Assembly: GCF_004005565.1 (NCBI RefSeq)
Contig: NZ_SADD01000007.1
Coordinates: 62,001-126,000, forward strand
Length of the DNA stretch: 64,000 bases
Direction of reading: 5' to 3'
Source of the DNA: Lujinxingia sediminis
GTDB taxonomy: Bacteria > Myxococcota_A > Bradymonadia > Bradymonadales > Bradymonadaceae
Shown here: positions 53,839-63,634 of the stretch, in pieces
Layout: the number at the start of each line of letters is the position of its first letter
Numbering within the stretch: position 1 is the first letter of the stretch
Translations under genes and position numbers: made by a program
Notes under the pieces: model-generated
Told to the model about the DNA's origin: nothing
The model's input: only the letters and a program-made list of their open reading frames with translations
Database searches by the model: none

Positions 53839-56800
53839 CGCACACCTCCCTCACCCACCAGGCGAATCGTCTGATTGAGCGCCGTATGAAGCTCACCGAC
53901 GAAGGCCCGAAACGCCTCATACTCCTCGACCGGCACCCGCTGGACCTTAACGCTGAAGTCCACCTCAACCACCAGGTCCTCGCCGGCCGTCGAGTAGCTC
54001 ACGCGCAGATCTCCGAACTTCGAGCGCACCTCCACCTCCTCGGGCACCCGCTCCACCCTGCGCCCCTGACCAAGCACGTAGCGCATCTGCGTGCTCTCGG
54101 CGAAAGGCACGCGGAACATCCGATCCTGGCGCCGTGTGCCCTCGGCCGCATACGCCCCGAGCGCATCCTCCGGCGAGGCCAGCGGATAGAGATAGCCCTC
54201 ACCCTCACCACGCACGACGTCGCCCAGTTCGGCCTCAAAACGCACCTTCGCCGGCGCGCCCAGAGTCTCAATGCCCTCATATTCGGCGCGCGTGAGCCTG
54301 ACCCCCGGGTAACGCCTGGCGAGCTCCCTCTCGAATGCCTCATCGCGGCGTTGGGGATCTTCGAGAAGTTGGCGATAGCGCACCGCCCGCGACCCCACAG
54401 CCTCGACCTCACCGCGCAGCACCGGGCGCTCGCCACGAAGATCGATCTCCAGACGCTGCGCCAGGCGGTTCGTCTCCGGCGCATCGATCGGCATGGCAAC
54501 CCAGCGGGTCTGACCGCCGTCTTCGACAATCAGCGCCTGGGCCCCCTGATCCATCGAGGTCAGCTCAAAGGCCCCGTTGTACTCGGCGGTCGCATCCAGA
54601 AAGACATCGAGGCCGGGCACATAGGTCACCGCGTGGTTAAAGACGTGCATGCTCGCCACCGACCCGTCGACCTCCCCTAAGCGGCGGGTCCGCACGAGCA
54701 CCATCTCGGCCTCAACACCGGCCTCTTCGAGCATCACCTTGAGGAGCGCGGCTTTGTCTTTGCAGTCGCCGTAGCGATTTTGCATCACCGCCGAGGTTCG
54801 GTAGGGCTTCCAGCCGTGGATGCCCAGTCCCACATGCAGATAACGGGTGTTGCGGGCCACGTAGTCGTAGATCGCCTCGACCTTCTCCTCATCATTGCCC
54901 AGCCCGGAAGTCAGCCGACGGACCTCTTCGCGAATCGCATCGTCGACGACGAGCTGCTCCTCGATGAGCCCCCACCACCAGCGCCCGATGGCGTCGTAGT
55001 CGGCTTTGTTGGAGACCATGATGTAGTCGTAGATCTCGGTATAACCGGGCTGGTCATGCTCGGTGTAGACCCGAGGCACCTCGCGCAGCTCAAAACTGCG
55101 CGACTTCATGCCCTCGACCGCCTCTCCGGCCGGAGTGACGCCATCGCGAACCTCGTGGGCCAGCGCCGGCGGCCGAAAATAGAGCTCCCAGCTCTCGGGA
55201 TAGAGCAGCGCGTAGCGCACCAACGCCGCCGGCCGGCCGTGCTGCACGTAGCGCACCGCCCCAAAATAGTCGCCGCGGAAGTTCTCATTGGCCACCTGAT
55301 GGACCACGTAGCGATACTCCACCAGATCGCCCACCTCCACATTGCTGGCGCGCAGGTTGATCTGCTCCCGATCGTTATACGTCGTCGACTGCTTGCGGGC
55401 CTGGCCACTTCGCCACGCGTCGTAATCTTCGCTGAGCGTGCCGTCGGCCTTATGCACGCGCACGCCCAGCACCTCCACGCGCTCATCGCCCGACTGAAAG
55501 GAGACGCCCAACTGCCGCGCGCTCTGAATGCCGCGCGCGTCGATCACCCGCTCCACCTGTTGCACAAAACGGCGAGCAAGCCCGGTGGGCCCGACCTCGA
55601 CGACCGCCTGATCGATGAGGATGTCGTAGTCGTGGGGGCCAGGCGGGTGCGCGTCGGCCAGGGCGCGCACATCCTCTTCGATCCAGGCATCGTAGAAGTT
55701 CGCACCGGGCGGGCGCATCAGCTCGGCGCGGGCGCGCAGCGCGCTGTCCTGAGGCCGCAGGCTCAACGCCTGCTCCATCGCCTCGACCACCCCCGCCCGG
55801 TCCTCCTGCAGAAGTCGCAACTCGGCCTTACGCTCCCACAACGACGACTCGCCAGGGTTGCGCGCGATCAACGTCTCCAGCACCTCCCCGGCCTGCTCAA
55901 GCTCACCGGACGCCTGCAACGCCCGGGCCACCTGCAGCCCCCAGGCCGACGACCAGGGGTTGGTCGTCCAGCGCTCCCGGGCGATCGTCAGCGCCTGGTC
56001 AAGCTCCCCCTCGGCCAGGGCTTCTTTCATCATGTCCCAGCGGTACGCGCCGGAGAATTGCGTCTGGCTGAGCACCCTCTCGCGCAGCTCGCGAGAGCGT
56101 CGAAGATCGCCTGTAGCCTGTTGCACATCGATCATCGCGCGTGCCCAGGCCACAACCTCCTCGCGATCGCCCTCCTGAGGCCCCTGCCAGCTCTCCAGAA
56201 GCCCTAGAGCCTGCCCATCAAGCTCACGATCTTCGTAGAGTTTAGCGAGCGTCAGGAGAGCTTTGAGCGAGCCAGGGCGCGCCTTCACGACCTCTTCAAG
56301 AAGGGTGCGCTGACGCTGCCACTCAGCCCGCGCGCTGCCTTCGCCGTAGGCCGCCGCAAGGGCCAGCGAGACGCGCTCCCACAGCGCATCGTTGGCCGGA
56401 GCAAGCTCGCGGGCGCGCTCCAGGAGGCTGACCTGCCGCCAGCGCTCCTCAAAGAGCGGGGCGGCTTCAAGCAGCACCTCGGCTTCTTGCGCCGCGCTCG
56501 ACGCGCCGCCTTTTAGCTCGGCGATGACCCCGCGTGCCACATCCCGCCAGGGAGCGGCGCTGTCGGCGGGTTGCAGGCGCTGCCAGGCGGCCGCAGCCCG
56601 GATCTTTGCCAGCGGGCTCGCGCGCCGCGACGCCGTGGCTTCGCGCACGGCATAAAGTGCGCCGGCGCGCGCCTCCGGCGCGCTTGCACGCATCGGACCG
56701 AGCGCCACCCGCGGGGCCTCGGCCCGGTGCTCCACCTCGGCCAGCGGCTGCCCCCCGGCATCGAGCAGGCGAGCTGACCACGCCAGGCTCCCCTGCCCGG

Positions 56801-57554
56801 TGGAAGCGAGCTTGACCACCACTTCATGGTCCCCGGGGCTCAGGCGCACAGGCCAGCTCTGCACATCGAGCCCCGCGCCCCGCTCCCCATCATCGCCGCC
56901 CACCTCTCGCCCGTCGATCCACACCCGGTAGGCACCCGCCGCCCCCACCAAAAGCTCCCCGCGCAAGGCTTCATTGAGATGCACGCGGCTCGCCAGAAAC
57001 ACCACCGCGGAGGTCGAAGGGGTCACGAAACTCCCCAGGCTAAAGGCACAAAAATAGTCGGCCGGCGCAAGCTCGCGCCAATCCACCTCCCCGAAGCGAC
57101 CTTCATAGGGACCGCTCAGCTCATGCTGTGGTCCGATCTCCTTATAAAACCCCTCCATGGAGGGGTTTTCCAGCGGCCCGACCAGCGACCAACGCGTCAG
57201 ACACCCGGCCTCACTGGCCAGAAGCTCGCCTTGCTCATCCCCTTGTTCCATGCGGGCGCGAGCCAGCTCGCGTTGGACCGCAAACGCCACGACCGGCCAG
57301 CGCGACGCCGCACCTGACGCACGCTCAAGCTCGGCCTGATACACCTCGGGCACCACCATCCCCCGCGCCTCTTCGAGCCGGTTGGCGAGCCCCAACGCCT
57401 CCCCCTCAAAGCGGGCCTCTTCAAGCGCATCGACCAGGCGCGCAAGCTCCTGCGCATCGCCCGACGTCACTTCGGATTGCGCCCACGCTGTCGCGCCCCA
57501 GAGGCATACCAGCGCCCCGCTCACCACCGCCCCAACCCTCGTGCCAACTCTCAT
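53835..57554 (-). CDS. Giant DUF3857-transglutaminase protein with intact Cys motif
   Basis: A 1239-residue exported protein with signal AVVSGALVCLWGATAWAQ. A helical/TPR-like N-terminal part of about 620 residues precedes a DUF3857 beta domain near YDILIDQAVVEVGPTGLARR. A transglutaminase-like domain contains MQNRYGDCKDKAALLKVML, with Cys931 as the catalytic residue and MHVFNHAV and DVFLDATAEYNG providing the His and Asp. Known DUF3857/transglutaminase proteins are periplasmic or outer-membrane linked and of unknown substrate. Its stop overlaps the next gene by four bases. It lies 171 bases after the small membrane-protein gene in the same direction. Confidence 0.9.
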   Translation of the reverse strand: MRVGTRVGAVVSGALVCLWGATAWAQSEVTSGDAQELARLVDALEEARFEGEALGLANRLEEARGMVVPEVYQAELERASGAASRWPVVAFAVQRELARARMEQGDEQGELLASEAGCLTRWSLVGPLENPSMEGFYKEIGPQHELSGPYEGRFGEVDWRELAPADYFCAFSLGSFVTPSTSAVVFLASRVHLNEALRGELLVGAAGAYRVWIDGREVGGDDGERGAGLDVQSWPVRLSPGDHEVVVKLASTGQGSLAWSARLLDAGGQPLAEVEHRAEAPRVALGPMRASAPEARAGALYAVREATASRRASPLAKIRAAAAWQRLQPADSAAPWRDVARGVIAELKGGASSAAQEAEVLLEAAPLFEERWRQVSLLERARELAPANDALWERVSLALAAAYGEGSARAEWQRQRTLLEEVVKARPGSLKALLTLAKLYEDRELDGQALGLLESWQGPQEGDREEVVAWARAMIDVQQATGDLRRSRELRERVLSQTQFSGAYRWDMMKEALAEGELDQALTIARERWTTNPWSSAWGLQVARALQASGELEQAGEVLETLIARNPGESSLWERKAELRLLQEDRAGVVEAMEQALSLRPQDSALRARAELMRPPGANFYDAWIEEDVRALADAHPPGPHDYDILIDQAVVEVGPTGLARRFVQQVERVIDARGIQSARQLGVSFQSGDERVEVLGVRVHKADGTLSEDYDAWRSGQARKQSTTYNDREQINLRASNVEVGDLVEYRYVVHQVANENFRGDYFGAVRYVQHGRPAALVRYALLYPESWELYFRPPALAHEVRDGVTPAGEAVEGMKSRSFELREVPRVYTEHDQPGYTEIYDYIMVSNKADYDAIGRWWWGLIEEQLVVDDAIREEVRRLTSGLGNDEEKVEAIYDYVARNTRYLHVGLGIHGWKPYRTSAVMQNRYGDCKDKAALLKVMLEEAGVEAEMVLVRTRRLGEVDGSVASMHVFNHAVTYVPGLDVFLDATAEYNGAFELTSMDQGAQALIVEDGGQTRWVAMPIDAPETNRLAQRLEIDLRGERPVLRGEVEAVGSRAVRYRQLLEDPQRRDEAFERELARRYPGVRLTRAEYEGIETLGAPAKVRFEAELGDVVRGEGEGYLYPLASPEDALGAYAAEGTRRQDRMFRVPFAESTQMRYVLGQGRRVERVPEEVEVRSKFGDLRVSYSTAGEDLVVEVDFSVKVQRVPVEEYEAFRAFVGELHTALNQTIRLVGEGGVR

Positions 57555-57725
57555 CGCCGCTCTCTCGATAGAACTTCGCAGGTCTCGCTTACATGCACCT
57601 GCCAGGCGGACCGCCTGTTTCTAAACACCTGGCGCATGCTCCTGGCCACAACCCCACACCCTCCCCCGGATCTTCCAGCCGGGTCCGCTCAGCCCTGCGA
57701 GTTCATCGCCCCCGCTTTCGTCAGG

Positions 57726-58412
57726 CTAGCGCGTCGTGCGCTTCACCCACGTCCGGCCCGCCACAATCAGCGCCAGCACAAACAGGGCCTTCAGCCACCC
57801 GGCAACTCCGCCTTCGTCTGACGCGTCATCGCCCCCGGTCTTCGCATCGTCCAGGGCCCCATCGACTGACTCCACCGCCGCGCCCTCCTCCAACGGAAGG
57901 TTCACCACGTAGGTCGGAAAGGACACATCAAAGACCATCGGCCAGACCCGATCGCCGGCCTGCGCGCGCCCCATATGTCGGTAGCCTCCGGGCCCCTCCA
58001 TCATCACCCGATTCTCCAGGGTGATCGCCCGCGCCCCCGGCTCACAGCGCGAGCCCACATGCAGGTGCACCCGGGCGTCCTGCCCCATCAGGTTCACGAA
58101 ACGCGAGCTCTCCAGCTTGCAAGGCGCCTCATCGGCCCACACCCGCAGCCGCCTGACCATGTACGACTCCAGCTCCTCGGCCCCCTCTTCAAGCCGCGAG
58201 CGCTGGAGCTCCTCATCATGCCCCACCCACCCCATATGGTGCCCCAGATCACCCGCCGAGATGCTCACCAGCTGTTCGACCAACCCGCTCTCGGCGTGGA
58301 TCTCCACCAGGTGCGTGCTCTCATCGCTCTGGTGGGCGAACGCCAGAGGCATCCCGAGCAAGAATCCCGCCACCATCGCTCCAACCGCATACATACTGGC
58401 CCATCGCTTCAT
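57726..58412 (-). CDS. Exported single-pass membrane protein
   Basis: About 228 residues. The signal is AVGAMVAGFLLGMPLAFAHQ. The mature part is rich in His/Met and has two Cys (WADEAPCKLESS and VGSRCEPGARA). A C-terminal helix GWLKALFVLALIVAGRTWVKR gives a type I membrane topology with a short basic tail. The phrase HLVEIHAESGLVEQLVSISAGD opens the mature region. No family recognised. ATG 58412 starts eight bases after the stop of the WD40 gene; an overlapping TTG at 58424 is an alternative. Second gene of the WD40/DUF3857 block. Confidence 0.72.
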   Translation of the reverse strand: MKRWASMYAVGAMVAGFLLGMPLAFAHQSDESTHLVEIHAESGLVEQLVSISAGDLGHHMGWVGHDEELQRSRLEEGAEELESYMVRRLRVWADEAPCKLESSRFVNLMGQDARVHLHVGSRCEPGARAITLENRVMMEGPGGYRHMGRAQAGDRVWPMVFDVSFPTYVVNLPLEEGAAVESVDGALDDAKTGGDDASDEGGVAGWLKALFVLALIVAGRTWVKRTTR

Positions 58413-58420
58413 ATTCAGTC

Positions 58421-61400
58421 TCAACGTCTTCGCCGCTCCCTCTCAAAGATGTACACCGCACCTCCCTCACAGGCACAGACCAGACGCCGAGCCGAGAGGC
58501 TCAACGCGTGAATCGGCGCCGGCACCTGCACCTCCTGCACCGGCTCGCTGCCCCCGGGCGCATAGATGAGCATGCGCCCGTCTTCGCCGCCGGTCACCAG
58601 ATACCCGTCCTCGCGGTAGGCCAATGCCCGCCCCTCACCATGATGCCCTTTGAGCTTACGCGCTCGACTGTCTCCCTGGCGCATCACGCGGACCGCCCCG
58701 CTGGCCTCCACCCAGGCGACCTCTCCCTCAAACGTGGCCAGCGCCGTGACGCGGCCCTGCCCTTCGAGCTGGTCGATCAAAAAGCCCTGGGCGTTCCAGA
58801 AGCGCACCTGTCCGTCGGCGCTGGCGCTGATCGCGCCGCGCGTGCCGAAGGCCACCGCTGTCACCGGGCTTCCGTGAGGCGCTAGCCTCCCCACGCATTG
58901 GCCGCTGGCTACGTTCCACAAGCGCACGCGCCCTTCCTCATTGCCGGTAAGCACGCGGCGCGCCGCCACATCGATGGCCGCACAGCGTAGCGCGGTATCT
59001 CCCGTGGCAATGGTCGCCTCGGCCACCCGCGAGGCCTTGCCCAGCGCGGCCCGGGGCAACATCCACATCCACAGCTCGCCAGACTCCGCCACCCCGCAGA
59101 GCGAGGCTTCATCGCCCAGAAAGGAAAGCGCCACCAGCGGCCCCTTCACCTCGAACATCATCTCAAGCTCACCGCGGGCCTGCCACAACGTCAGGTCCCG
59201 ACTTCCGCCGCAGAGGGCCATCCGCCGACCGCTCTCCACGCTGGCCAACAGCAGCGGTCCACGCTCCTCAACCCGCAGCTGCCGGGCTGGCGCATAGTCG
59301 CCCAGCGCGCCGACTTTGCGCTTCAAGATCGCCATACCCGGTGCGGCCGCCGTGGCCCTGTCCCAGAACTCCTCCAGGCTCAGGCTCAGCCGCTGCGCAC
59401 CCTTCTCGCGGGAGGCAGCCGCGACCTCGGGCACCACAAGCTCATCGGTGCGCGCCGCTCGCCCGGGCTGAAGTCGCGAGGAAACCTCCGAGTCGGCCGG
59501 CCCCATCAGGGGTTCCGGCACGCTCTGCGCGCTGGTCGACGCATCCCCCAGGGTCATCTCCGGCAGCGCCTCTTCGCTGCGCAACATCCCGCGGACCGGT
59601 TCGCTAAAACGGTCGCGCCGCGGCGCCTCCGCCTCACTGGCCCCGGGTCCTCGTCCGTGGGTCTTCTCGCGCCGCGCAAACGCGCTCACATCCTGCACCT
59701 GTGTCAGCTCTTGACCCGGTCCCGGGTCCCGCACACCACCAGGTGCATGAAAAAGCCCGCCCCACATCTGCGTGGAGTTACCGTAGGCTTCATCCACCTC
59801 GGCCCCGCTCTCCTCGGCCCCGCTCTCCTCGACGATGCTATCCGCCCGCGGAGCGACCGGATCATCGTCTTCGACCTCGAAGATCGGCGTCATCTCCTCG
59901 CCCGACACCGCCGGCTCAGCCCCCTCGCGAGCCGGGGCACCGCGGCGTGCGGTGCGGTGGAAGTTGCGCTCCTCGGCCCAGGGGGCCGAGCTGGCCACCG
60001 GAGGCAGCGCATCGGCGTCGAGCATCTGCGTGGCCCCCTCCCAGGCATCTACCCTATCCTCCTGTTCTTGCTCGACTTTCAGGGGATCCACCGTGTCCCA
60101 TCGAGCCTCACTGGAGGCGGTCGGCCAGCGCGCTACGTCCTCATCATCACGTACCGCCTCATCACGCACCGCCGAGCCCAGAAACGAGGTCAGCGTGCGC
60201 GCCCCGGAGACCTCGCCAGGCCGCTCGTCCACCGCCAACACATCCGCGCGCTCCATGGCCGGGCCATGCTCACCAGCGCTCTCCCCGCCCGTCGCCTCCC
60301 TGAAGGGCATCCGGGCGTCACGCTCGTCATTCCCATCACGCTGGTCCGTGCCGACAGCCTCCTCGCCACTGACACTGGCGGCCACCTCCGGGTGCACCTC
60401 AACACGACCGGTGAGCGCATCGTCTTGCAGCGCCGCGATGCCTGGCGAGGTCACAGACGCGCCGTCTTCATCCATCTCCGCGGCGGCCGCCAGCGCCTCC
60501 ACTTCGGCCACACGCAGCTCATGGGTACTGTCGGCACCCGACGCTTCCGGTGAATCCTCGTCCACTTCGGAGGGCGCAGAATCCCCCTGCAGCGAGGTCG
60601 CTGCCACCACGCGCTGCCCCGGCACCACCGACTCCGAGACAACATCTTGCCTGCGCCCCTTCGACCTCGCGTTTGCCTCCTCGCCGGCAGACACCTCATC
60701 AGCCTCATCCCCGCCCGGCAGGCCACCCTCGACGGCATCACTGGCGGACGCCTCCGGCACAACTTCCCCTGGTGAGTCCTCGCGACCAGGCTGTACCGCC
60801 TGGCCCTCTTCCCCCCCAAAGGCCCCGAAGACCTCATCAAAAGCCAGCTCGTCGGGCACCAGATCGGCGATGGCGTCCCCCGGCTTAACAGGCACCGGAT
60901 TGTAATTCGGATCCACGCCCATGGGTTTCGGCATCGCGGCCGGGCTGGCCGCTTTCGCGCCCGGGCCCCGAACCGCCTCCGAGGGCAAGTCGAAGGCCTC
61001 CCCCATAATATCCAGAAGTCGACTCTCGGAGTCGGCTGCGGCCGCGCTCTCCCCCTTCATCTGCTGCTCAGCTCGCTCGGCCTCCTCTTGCTTCAACTTC
61101 AGCGAGACCGCCTTAAGTCGCGCGCGCAGCGAGCGTTTTACGGCTTTTGGGGGCTCGGGCTCGGGAGGAAGGGTTGCTGGCGAAGTCAGCACCGGCTCGA
61201 CCGCATCCCGGGCAGCAGCTACGCCGCCGCCATCGTCGCCTTCCGCGCTCTCCTCGCTCTCCTCGGGCTGCGAAGGCTCCGTCTCTACGATCTTCGAGAT
61301 GGCGTCACGCACCAGATCGCTGAGCCCGGCACGCGCTGCGTCCATGACGAGCGGCGAGTCTGCGGCTGGCTTGAAACGCGAGGAGAAGGCAGCGTCGGAA

Positions 61401-63346
61401 GGTCCCGACTCGGCCTGTGCCGCACCATGTACTGACGCTACCGGGGCGGAGGCCGGAGGCTCGGCAGGAGCAGCGAGCTCCCCATCATCGTCCTCGGGTG
61501 CCTGCTCCGGCATCGACTCCGAGTCAGCGCTCGCCACCATCAGCCCCGCGTCGGTCAGCTCGCGGACGCCTTCGGGTTCGCTGAGCGGGCCGGACTCACG
61601 GATCGCCGCGCCCGGGCTGATGTCGGGTTCGTCGGCGGACATCGTGCTCACAAGGGGCGATGTGGCGGGACGATCAAACGTGCCGCTGTCCGGGTGCTCG
61701 TTGCTCCAGGTGTTTAACCAGGAGTCCGCCTTGCCGACCTCCCCCACCTCACTGAGCGCATCAAGGGCGTCTTCGATCGCGTCGAGCTCCGCGTCGAGTT
61801 CATCCAGGGAATCGGACTCGACCGGAGCATCGCTTTGAGACTCGCCATCACCCTCGACAGATTCACCTATCTTTTCAGACAGATAACCCGAACCGCCCCC
61901 CTCTACATCCGCCACACTGGCGGCCTCATCCTCCCCATCGAAGCGCTCCACTGCAGACACGCCATCGGAGCCACCGGAAGGCGTCGAATGCTCTAAAACC
62001 TCGGAGCCCGCACCTGGCCGAGCCCCCTCGGAGTCCTGCGCAAAAACACTGCGGGCGGAGTCTATCGCGTCGTCCATCATCGCCAGAGCGGTGCGGTGCA
62101 CGCCATCCTGCCAGCGCTCTCCACGGCCATCAAAGCGGCGCACCGTTGCCGTGGCCAGCTCCGCCTCATCGCCCGCCAGGCCAGCGTGAGAACTCTCCGT
62201 GCCCACCCCGAAAGAGGCCAGGTCAAAGCGGCCGCCCAGCTCAAAGCGCTCCACCGGCGCGCGTCCCAGCACCACCTCGCAACGCATGGTTTTCAGCGAC
62301 CAGATTCGGGCGGTGCGGTCGCTGGAAAGACTCGCCAGGCGCCCGCGCCCCAGCCACACCATCTCGGTGACCCAGTCGGCGTGCCCGCTGAGGACGCCTT
62401 CGAGCTGCCCCAGGGCCCAGTCCCACACGGTGAGGCGGCCGTCGTAGCTTGCGGCCACCACCAGAGTGGTGCGCGGCACGGCCATCAGGCGCACGACGTA
62501 GTCGGCGTGAAAGCCCATCAAAAAGCGCGGTTTGAGCGGCGTGGCACCAAAAACCCCCACGCAATTATCCCAGGAAGCGCTGATGATGACGGCGTCGCCG
62601 CCGGCCCAACACACGTCGTCGACCCAGCCGGCGTGGTCAAAGCGCACGGCCTCCAGGGGCTCTTCGGCCTCCAGATCCCAGAGGTAGACGCCGTTATCCA
62701 TACACCCGCTGGCCAGGCGACGATGATCGTCGGAGAAGGCCAGCGCCAGGGGCCAGCCCCCCGAGCCGCGAAGCTCGCGCACAAGGTTGAGCTCCCCCTC
62801 CTCGCCGAGCTGGGTGGACCAGATCGCGATGAGGCGGTCGCGGGCGGAGCTGGCAAGGCAGGTGCCGTCCTGCGCAAAACTCAAGACTTCGATTTTGTCG
62901 CGATGGACCGCGCCACGGGCCAACTTCGGGGCGCTCTCTCCACGGAGTCCCAGGAGCAGCACCTGGCCGGACTCGGCACCCATGGCGAGCTGAAGGCGAT
63001 GCGAGTTACCCCGGTGGTGGGCGGCACAAACCAGCCTTAAGCCAGTGTCGACGCGCCATAACGAGCGCACCGCCGCCTCACTCCCCTCCTCCATCAGCTC
63101 ACTCAAATCCCAGCCAGCGACCTCCCCGCCGCTGAGCACCGTGACCAGCACCTGCCCCTCAAGCGCAAGCCCCACGACCTGGCCTACCCCGTCGAGACGC
63201 AACTCGCCGGCGGCCTCTTCCTCTCGGGGGACCTCCCCTGCAGCGGTATCGGGTCGGGCTCTCCAGATCTGCACCGGCGAAGAGCCCACCGCCATGGCGA
63301 ACAGACTCGACTCGGGGTCGTGTGCGTACAAGGGGCGCTGTACCAT
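58421..63346 (-). CDS. 1641-residue protein with two WD40 propellers joined by an acidic linker
   Basis: The N-terminal ~375 residues contain WD40 repeats with classical GH...WD or IW endings, for example HRDKIEVLSFAQDGTCLASS, RLIAIWS, LAFSDDHRRLASGCMDNGVY and GHADWVTEMVWLGRGRLASL. Residues ~375-1318 are a low-complexity Asp/Glu/Ser/Ala-rich linker with no fold visible. Residues ~1318-1641 form a second WD40 propeller (LRCAAIDVAARRVLTGNEEG, ISASADGQVRFWNAQGF, GRALAYREDGYLVTGGEDGR). No signal peptide, so it should be cytoplasmic unless exported otherwise. GAGGG lies just before the ATG. It heads the four-gene minus block ending at 49972. Likely a scaffold; partner unknown. Confidence 0.9.
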   Translation of the reverse strand: MVQRPLYAHDPESSLFAMAVGSSPVQIWRARPDTAAGEVPREEEAAGELRLDGVGQVVGLALEGQVLVTVLSGGEVAGWDLSELMEEGSEAAVRSLWRVDTGLRLVCAAHHRGNSHRLQLAMGAESGQVLLLGLRGESAPKLARGAVHRDKIEVLSFAQDGTCLASSARDRLIAIWSTQLGEEGELNLVRELRGSGGWPLALAFSDDHRRLASGCMDNGVYLWDLEAEEPLEAVRFDHAGWVDDVCWAGGDAVIISASWDNCVGVFGATPLKPRFLMGFHADYVVRLMAVPRTTLVVAASYDGRLTVWDWALGQLEGVLSGHADWVTEMVWLGRGRLASLSSDRTARIWSLKTMRCEVVLGRAPVERFELGGRFDLASFGVGTESSHAGLAGDEAELATATVRRFDGRGERWQDGVHRTALAMMDDAIDSARSVFAQDSEGARPGAGSEVLEHSTPSGGSDGVSAVERFDGEDEAASVADVEGGGSGYLSEKIGESVEGDGESQSDAPVESDSLDELDAELDAIEDALDALSEVGEVGKADSWLNTWSNEHPDSGTFDRPATSPLVSTMSADEPDISPGAAIRESGPLSEPEGVRELTDAGLMVASADSESMPEQAPEDDDGELAAPAEPPASAPVASVHGAAQAESGPSDAAFSSRFKPAADSPLVMDAARAGLSDLVRDAISKIVETEPSQPEESEESAEGDDGGGVAAARDAVEPVLTSPATLPPEPEPPKAVKRSLRARLKAVSLKLKQEEAERAEQQMKGESAAAADSESRLLDIMGEAFDLPSEAVRGPGAKAASPAAMPKPMGVDPNYNPVPVKPGDAIADLVPDELAFDEVFGAFGGEEGQAVQPGREDSPGEVVPEASASDAVEGGLPGGDEADEVSAGEEANARSKGRRQDVVSESVVPGQRVVAATSLQGDSAPSEVDEDSPEASGADSTHELRVAEVEALAAAAEMDEDGASVTSPGIAALQDDALTGRVEVHPEVAASVSGEEAVGTDQRDGNDERDARMPFREATGGESAGEHGPAMERADVLAVDERPGEVSGARTLTSFLGSAVRDEAVRDDEDVARWPTASSEARWDTVDPLKVEQEQEDRVDAWEGATQMLDADALPPVASSAPWAEERNFHRTARRGAPAREGAEPAVSGEEMTPIFEVEDDDPVAPRADSIVEESGAEESGAEVDEAYGNSTQMWGGLFHAPGGVRDPGPGQELTQVQDVSAFARREKTHGRGPGASEAEAPRRDRFSEPVRGMLRSEEALPEMTLGDASTSAQSVPEPLMGPADSEVSSRLQPGRAARTDELVVPEVAAASREKGAQRLSLSLEEFWDRATAAAPGMAILKRKVGALGDYAPARQLRVEERGPLLLASVESGRRMALCGGSRDLTLWQARGELEMMFEVKGPLVALSFLGDEASLCGVAESGELWMWMLPRAALGKASRVAEATIATGDTALRCAAIDVAARRVLTGNEEGRVRLWNVASGQCVGRLAPHGSPVTAVAFGTRGAISASADGQVRFWNAQGFLIDQLEGQGRVTALATFEGEVAWVEASGAVRVMRQGDSRARKLKGHHGEGRALAYREDGYLVTGGEDGRMLIYAPGGSEPVQEVQVPAPIHALSLSARRLVCACEGGAVYIFERERRRR

Positions 63347-63634
63347 ATCCCTCTACCTTCGACTGCGACGACACGCGCTTCAAGGGCGAAGCCACGCCTC
63401 CCACCCGACGCTGCCAGCGGCGACGAGCGCGTGGCCCCCGGCCGCCACACAGCTGTGGGGACGGCGAAACTCTACGACATCGCCCCCACGCTGAAAAGAC
63501 CGCCACCGCATCCGCACCCGGCAACTCTCCCTCGACACCGCGCACCGAGTCGGCTTGAATATGACGAGCATCTCAACGTCTCTCGCCCACCGGGCTCGCC
63601 ACACACCTCCCCCCCCGACGATCGAGCTTCCCCT
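63347..63634. other. Divergent intergenic region
   Basis: 288 bases between the WD40 gene and the lipoprotein at 63635. It should hold promoters for both, but I cannot assign clear -35/-10 boxes. Open frames here overlap one another, lack ribosome-binding sites and run into the flanking genes. Confidence 0.5.

Noticed and set aside
59657-61838. Long plus-strand frames opposite the linker of the WD40 giant
   Set aside because: They are low-complexity Ser/Ala/Arg sequence without ribosome-binding sites. The minus frame is continuous from one propeller to the other, which supports the 1641-residue gene.
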